A DNA stretch of 8,449 nt from assembly GCA_964405265.1 (NCBI GenBank), contig CAYONC010000026.1:1-8449 (forward strand), read 5' to 3'. The DNA is from Eshraghiella sp964405265. Its GTDB lineage: Bacteria; Bacillota; Clostridia; Lachnospirales; Lachnospiraceae. The translations under genes were made by a program, and so were the position numbers. Under the pieces are notes generated by a model. It saw only the letters and a list, made by a program, of their open reading frames with translations, was not told the origin of the DNA and did not search any database. This document shows, in pieces, positions 5,341 through 8,449 of this stretch; the stretch's first letter is position 1; every line of letters begins with the position of its first letter.

Positions 5341-7051
5341 GAAAATAATTTTTGTACTTGTTCTGCTTGCAGCTGCAGCAGTCGGAATTAAATATTTTTT
5401 TTCGCTGAGACATATAGATGTCGTAAAAGGCTCCGCACTTATGGAGAACAACAACCAGTGGAACCGTATTATATCGGATTATGTCAATGAGAAAGGTATA
5501 AAGGTTACTGTTGACGGAAGTACGGCAGCCATTGGTGAAGGGAATGTGTATATGGATGCAAACAGGAATATGCTGGTGTCGCATGAAGTGCTGACATCAA
5601 TGTTTTCATGTTCCGCAAATTTATATGACACAGACAGACTTGTTGTTGAAAAGGGCAGTAACATACTGGAACTGCGTTTTGGAAAGACAACGTCCGTATT
5701 TAACGGAAAAGAAGAAGAGCTTACCGTCAAACCCGTATTGAAAAATTCAGTACTGTATATATCCCTGAAGGCATTGTGCCAAAAGCTTTCATATGAATAT
5801 GAATGGGATTATGAGACTAATACCGTTCTTATATCCAACAGCAAGCCGGATGAAAAAATTTTCCCGTATCGTTATGATTACAGGGAAAACGGAAAAATTA
5901 CAACCGTGAGAAACCAGGCAAATCTTGGAACCTGCTGGGCATTTGCTTCGCTTACGGCATTGAGTACAACACTTTTGCCGGAAGCGGAATATGATTTTTC
6001 ACCGGACCATATGAGTTTTAATACCGGTTACAGTTTCAGCCGGACAGAAGGCGGTGATTATACCATGGCGATGGCATACCTTGCGGCATGGAAAGGACCT
6101 GTCCTTGAAGAGGATGACCCATATGGCGATGGAGTAACAACGGAAGGACTGGATGCGGTTGTCCACGTTCAGGAAATGCAGATTTTAGAAAGCAAAAACT
6201 ATGACAAGATAAAAAAAGCCGTATTTCTGTATGGAGGAGTCCAAAGCTCATTGTATATGTCAACGCATGATGCGGACGGAAAAGGTTCACAGTTTTATAA
6301 TGCGGAAAGCAGTGCATACTGTTACGTCGGAACGGAAAAAGCCAACCATGATATAGTAATTGTCGGATGGGATGATTCCTATGCGGCGGATAATTTTGCG
6401 ACGGTACCGGAAGGGGACGGAGCATTCGTTTGTGTCAACAGCTGGGGAGAACAGTTTGGTGAGGGAGGATATTTTTATGTATCATATTATGACAGCAATA
6501 TAGGAATTTATAATGTGGTATATACAAAAGCAGAATCACCGGATAATTATGACAACATATACCAGTCGGATTTGCTGGGATGGGTGGGACAGATAGGCTA
6601 CAACAGGGAGAATGCGTATTTTGCAAACGTGTATGAGTCAGCCGGTACCGAAACACTTGAAGCGGTCGGCTTCTATGCTACCGGAGCCAATACCGAATAT
6701 GAGATTTATGTGGTGGAAAATTTCGAGGATGAATCATCATTTGTAAATAAAAATTTTGTGAAAAAAGGTATAATTGCCAATGCAGGATATTATACCATTG
6801 AACTTGATACGCCTGTTTTAATGACACACGGCAGGAAAACGGCAGTTATTATCAATATAAAAACATCAAATTCCCAAAGACCCGTTGCCATAGAATATGA
6901 TTCCGGAAGGGAAGGATGTACGATTGACGTGACTGACGGTGAAGGTTATATAAGTGCCAATGGAAGAGTATGGGAAAGAGTGGAAACCGGTCAGAAGTGC
7001 AATGTATGCCTGAAGTTTTATACAAATGACGTGAAGAAGGAAGGAAACTGA
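5330..7051 (+). CDS. Exported papain-like (C1) cysteine peptidase with N-terminal copper-amine-oxidase-type domain and C-terminal lectin-like domain
   Basis: A 573-residue protein, probably secreted or membrane-anchored. Residues 3-24 are a lysine-led hydrophobic segment (signal peptide or anchor; no clear lipobox). Residues about 55-170 resemble the copper amine oxidase N-terminal-like module common on clostridial surface proteins. The C1 peptidase spans about 178-400: oxyanion Q196 and nucleophile C202 in NQANLGTCWAF, H340 in NHDIVIVGWDD, N370 in CVNSWGEQFG. The full catalytic set is present, so it should be active. Residues about 405-565 resemble the lectin-like domain often attached to such peptidases. 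The start is TTG 5330, overlapping ypsC by 11 bp, with AGG at 5318-5320 as a weak ribosome binding site. The next in-frame ATG (5441, residue 38) would remove the export signal. The substrate is unknown. An exported peptidase is an odd partner for RNA and nucleotide enzymes. Confidence 0.92.
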   Translation: MKNKKIIFVLVLLAAAAVGIKYFFSLRHIDVVKGSALMENNNQWNRIISDYVNEKGIKVTVDGSTAAIGEGNVYMDANRNMLVSHEVLTSMFSCSANLYDTDRLVVEKGSNILELRFGKTTSVFNGKEEELTVKPVLKNSVLYISLKALCQKLSYEYEWDYETNTVLISNSKPDEKIFPYRYDYRENGKITTVRNQANLGTCWAFASLTALSTTLLPEAEYDFSPDHMSFNTGYSFSRTEGGDYTMAMAYLAAWKGPVLEEDDPYGDGVTTEGLDAVVHVQEMQILESKNYDKIKKAVFLYGGVQSSLYMSTHDADGKGSQFYNAESSAYCYVGTEKANHDIVIVGWDDSYAADNFATVPEGDGAFVCVNSWGEQFGEGGYFYVSYYDSNIGIYNVVYTKAESPDNYDNIYQSDLLGWVGQIGYNRENAYFANVYESAGTETLEAVGFYATGANTEYEIYVVENFEDESSFVNKNFVKKGIIANAGYYTIELDTPVLMTHGRKTAVIINIKTSNSQRPVAIEYDSGREGCTIDVTDGEGYISANGRVWERVETGQKCNVCLKFYTNDVKKEGN

Positions 7052-7052
7052 G

Positions 7053-7646
7053 ATGATTTTTGCAACTACAAATCAGGGAAAAGTTAAAGAAATAAAAGCA
7101 ATATTAGGAGATATCGGAGAGGAAATACTGTCTTTAAAAGAAGCGGGAATAGCGGCCGATATAGTGGAAAACGGAAGTACATTTGAAGAAAATGCAATAA
7201 TTAAGGCAAGGACGATAATGGAGCTTACGGGACAGCTTGTGTTAGCGGATGACTCGGGCCTTGAGGTGGATGCCATGAACGGTGAACCGGGAATATATTC
7301 CGCACGTTTTATGGGCGAAAATACCTCCTATGACATAAAAAACAAAGCGATACTTGAAGCATTAAAGGACGTAAAAGGAAAAGACAGGAGTGCAAGGTTT
7401 GTATGTGCAATAGCAGCGGCTTTTCCGGATGGAGAGATAATTACCACAAGAGGAACGATAGAAGGAATAATTGCAGATGAACCTGCAGGTAATAACGGTT
7501 TTGGATATGACCCTATTGTATATGTGCCTGAATACGGTATGACAACCGGACAGATGGAGCCTGAACAGAAGAACGAAATAAGTCACAGAGGAAAAGCACT
7601 TACCGCAATGAAAAAAATTCTCATGGAAAGAAAGGCAATAAGATGA
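7053..7646 (+). CDS. rdgB: XTP/dITP pyrophosphatase (RdgB/HAM1 family)
   Basis: A 197-residue cytoplasmic house-cleaning enzyme that hydrolyses dITP, XTP and ITP to the monophosphate plus pyrophosphate, keeping deaminated purines out of DNA and RNA. Visible motifs are ATTNQGKVKEI (4-14), with the TxNxxK substrate site, ENGSTFEENA (39-48), ADDSGLEVD (65-73) with the metal/catalytic aspartates, GEPGIYSARF (77-86), GNNGFGYDP (146-154) and SHRGKA (177-182). Length is typical. It starts one base after the peptidase stop, with a purine-rich ribosome binding site (GAAGGAAGG at about 7035-7043), and its TGA overlaps the next ATG. In Bacillus subtilis the same pair is adjacent (ysnA-ysnB), which supports both assignments. 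Confidence 0.97.
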   Translation: MIFATTNQGKVKEIKAILGDIGEEILSLKEAGIAADIVENGSTFEENAIIKARTIMELTGQLVLADDSGLEVDAMNGEPGIYSARFMGENTSYDIKNKAILEALKDVKGKDRSARFVCAIAAAFPDGEIITTRGTIEGIIADEPAGNNGFGYDPIVYVPEYGMTTGQMEPEQKNEISHRGKALTAMKKILMERKAIR

Positions 7647-8122
7647 AGCTTCTGATTGTCAGTGATACGCACGGAAAGGAAGATAACCTGCTGAAAGCAT
7701 TGAAAAAAGAATATCCGGTTGATAAAATCGTACATTTAGGGGATTTAAACGGACTCGAAGATTATATAGAGGAAATAACGGACTGTGTATGCTTTTGTGT
7801 ACGGGGAAATAATGACAGACGTTCGCTTCTCCCTGATGAAAGCATCATAATGGTTGGAAACCGCAGGGCATTTATAACTCATGGCCATTATTACGGCGCA
7901 GGGTTCGGAACCGGAGACCTTGTACGTCATGCGAAAAGCCTCGGATGTGATATTGTAATGTATGGGCATACGCATATACCGGAGATAACGGACAGGGGAA
8001 TCATGATTATTAATCCGGGGAGTCTTACACTGCCGAGGCAGCCGGGACATCAACCAAGCTATGCGGTTGCTGAAACTGAGGATGGCGATAATATAAGGTA
8101 CAGCATAAGGTATCTTGAATAA
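7643..8122 (+). CDS. Metallophosphoesterase, YfcE/MJ0936 family (YsnB-like)
   Basis: A 159-residue calcineurin-like phosphoesterase, cytoplasmic. Metal-binding motifs occur in order: SDTHG (7-11; D8, H10), GDLNG (33-37; D34), GNND (55-58; N56), THGH (79-82; H80) and GHTH (108-111; H109, H111), then NPGS (124-127). This is the compact core of YfcE/MJ0936 phosphodiesterases, which hydrolyse model phosphodiesters with Mn2+; the physiological substrate is not settled. All metal ligands are present. The start overlaps the rdgB stop in an ATGA junction, so translation is probably coupled. It is the last gene of the operon. No hairpin terminator is seen in the 24 bases to the next promoter. Confidence 0.95.
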   Translation: MKLLIVSDTHGKEDNLLKALKKEYPVDKIVHLGDLNGLEDYIEEITDCVCFCVRGNNDRRSLLPDESIIMVGNRRAFITHGHYYGAGFGTGDLVRHAKSLGCDIVMYGHTHIPEITDRGIMIINPGSLTLPRQPGHQPSYAVAETEDGDNIRYSIRYLE

Positions 8123-8145
8123 TAACAAAAAAATAAAAAAAAGTG

Positions 8146-8174
8146 TTGACTTTAACATACAGTTGCATTATAAT
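8146..8174 (+). promoter_or_regulatory. Strong promoter of the Pro-Gly-Arg tRNA cluster
   Basis: TTGACT (8146-8151), a 17-bp spacer, then TATAAT (8169-8174), one base from full consensus. An A-rich stretch (8122-8142) directly upstream could act as an UP element. Predicted start is near 8181, about 37 bases before tRNA-Pro. Confidence 0.9.
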
Positions 8175-8217
8175 AACACTTGCGTCTGACAAGGGCGGAC
8201 AACGTAATATGTAACAC

Positions 8218-8292
8218 CGGGGTGTGGCTCAGCTTGGCTAGAGCGCCTGATTTGGGATCAGGAGGTCGCAGGTTCGAATCCTGTCACCCCGA
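8218..8292 (+). tRNA. tRNA-Pro (anticodon TGG)
   Basis: A complete 75-nt tRNA. The acceptor pairs 8218-8224 (CGGGGTG) with 8285-8291 (CACCCCG); C1-G72 and discriminator A8292 are the bacterial tRNA-Pro marks. The anticodon stem pairs 8246-8250 with 8258-8262, and TGG lies at 8253-8255. The T loop is TTCGAAT. CCA is not encoded. It is the first tRNA after the promoter at 8146-8174. Confidence 0.97.
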
Positions 8293-8297
8293 TGCAT

Positions 8298-8368
8298 GCG
8301 GGTGTAGTTCAGTGGTAGAACACCAGCCTTCCAAGCTGGATATGTGGGTTCGATTCCCATCACCCGCT
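8298..8368 (+). tRNA. tRNA-Gly (anticodon TCC)
   Basis: A complete 71-nt tRNA with a short D loop, as is usual for Gly. The acceptor pairs 8298-8304 (GCGGGTG) with 8361-8367 (CACCCGC), discriminator T8368. The anticodon stem pairs 8323-8327 with 8335-8339, and TCC lies at 8330-8332. CCA is not encoded. It lies 5 bp after tRNA-Pro. Confidence 0.97.
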
Positions 8369-8371
8369 TAA

Positions 8372-8390
8372 CTTATGTACATTGCATAAG
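8372..8390 (+). repeat. Small hairpin in the tRNA-Gly/tRNA-Arg spacer
   Basis: CTTATG (8372-8377) pairs with CATAAG (8385-8390) around a 7-nt TACATTG loop. No T tract follows and the next tRNA begins 5 bp later, so it is not a terminator. It may mark a processing site or be chance. Confidence 0.35.
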
Positions 8391-8395
8391 GTTGT

Positions 8396-8449
<54 letters not shown>

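Noticed and set aside
7745..8158. A 137-residue open frame on the - strand opposite the phosphoesterase gene.
   Set aside because: A shadow of a strongly conserved gene. Its 5' end lies in the tRNA promoter and A-rich spacer.
8180..8371. A 63-residue open frame on the + strand.
   Set aside because: It is a translation of tRNA-Pro and tRNA-Gly, a well-known source of false proteins.

Overview
The window reads as ordinary chromosome of a low-GC Firmicute, most likely a Lachnospiraceae-type clostridium. The evidence is AT-rich coding sequence with many AGA/AGG, ATA and GGA codons, strong GGAGG-type ribosome binding sites, housekeeping sigma promoters with TTGACA/TATAAT boxes, short spacers and short tRNA clusters. 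Every supported gene lies on the + strand. This placement comes from style and protein resemblance, not from a database match.

Layout. Positions 1-276 hold the end of a tRNA cluster: Asp (cut by the window edge), Val, Leu, then an intrinsic terminator. Next come a small Cys-containing helical protein that may have a ferritin-like fold (349-780) and nicotinate phosphoribosyltransferase pncB (823-2259). A strong promoter then drives a lone tRNA-Arg(ACG) that ends in an 11-bp terminator. Only 37 bp after the T-tract of that terminator begins a membrane protein of the lysylphosphatidylglycerol-synthase transmembrane (flippase-like) family (2484-3518). A 275-bp intergenic region (3519-3793) holds a terminator, a candidate promoter, a perfect 13-bp hairpin, further dyads and a second candidate promoter. 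A one-domain rhodanese follows (3794-4105).

Positions 4168-8122 form a tight operon behind a good promoter: a THUMP-domain RNA methyltransferase (YpsC/RlmL type), an exported papain-like cysteine peptidase, XTP/dITP pyrophosphatase (rdgB) and a YfcE/MJ0936-type metallophosphoesterase. Junctions are -11, +1 and -4 bp. I see no terminator after the operon. A near-consensus promoter at 8146-8174 then starts a second tRNA cluster: Pro, Gly and Arg(TCT), the last cut by the window edge.

How the genes fit together. The window mixes translation (seven tRNAs, an rRNA methyltransferase), NAD salvage (pncB), nucleotide-pool cleaning (rdgB), membrane/envelope work (flippase-like protein, exported peptidase) and sulfur chemistry (rhodanese). 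I found no CRISPR array, transposase, integrase, toxin-antitoxin pair or recognisable defence island. The most interesting material is the structured intergenic region at 3519-3793 with two similarly built promoters, the exported peptidase placed inside a housekeeping operon, and the tRNA-Arg/terminator/membrane-protein arrangement. I do not see convincing evidence for a large undescribed system.
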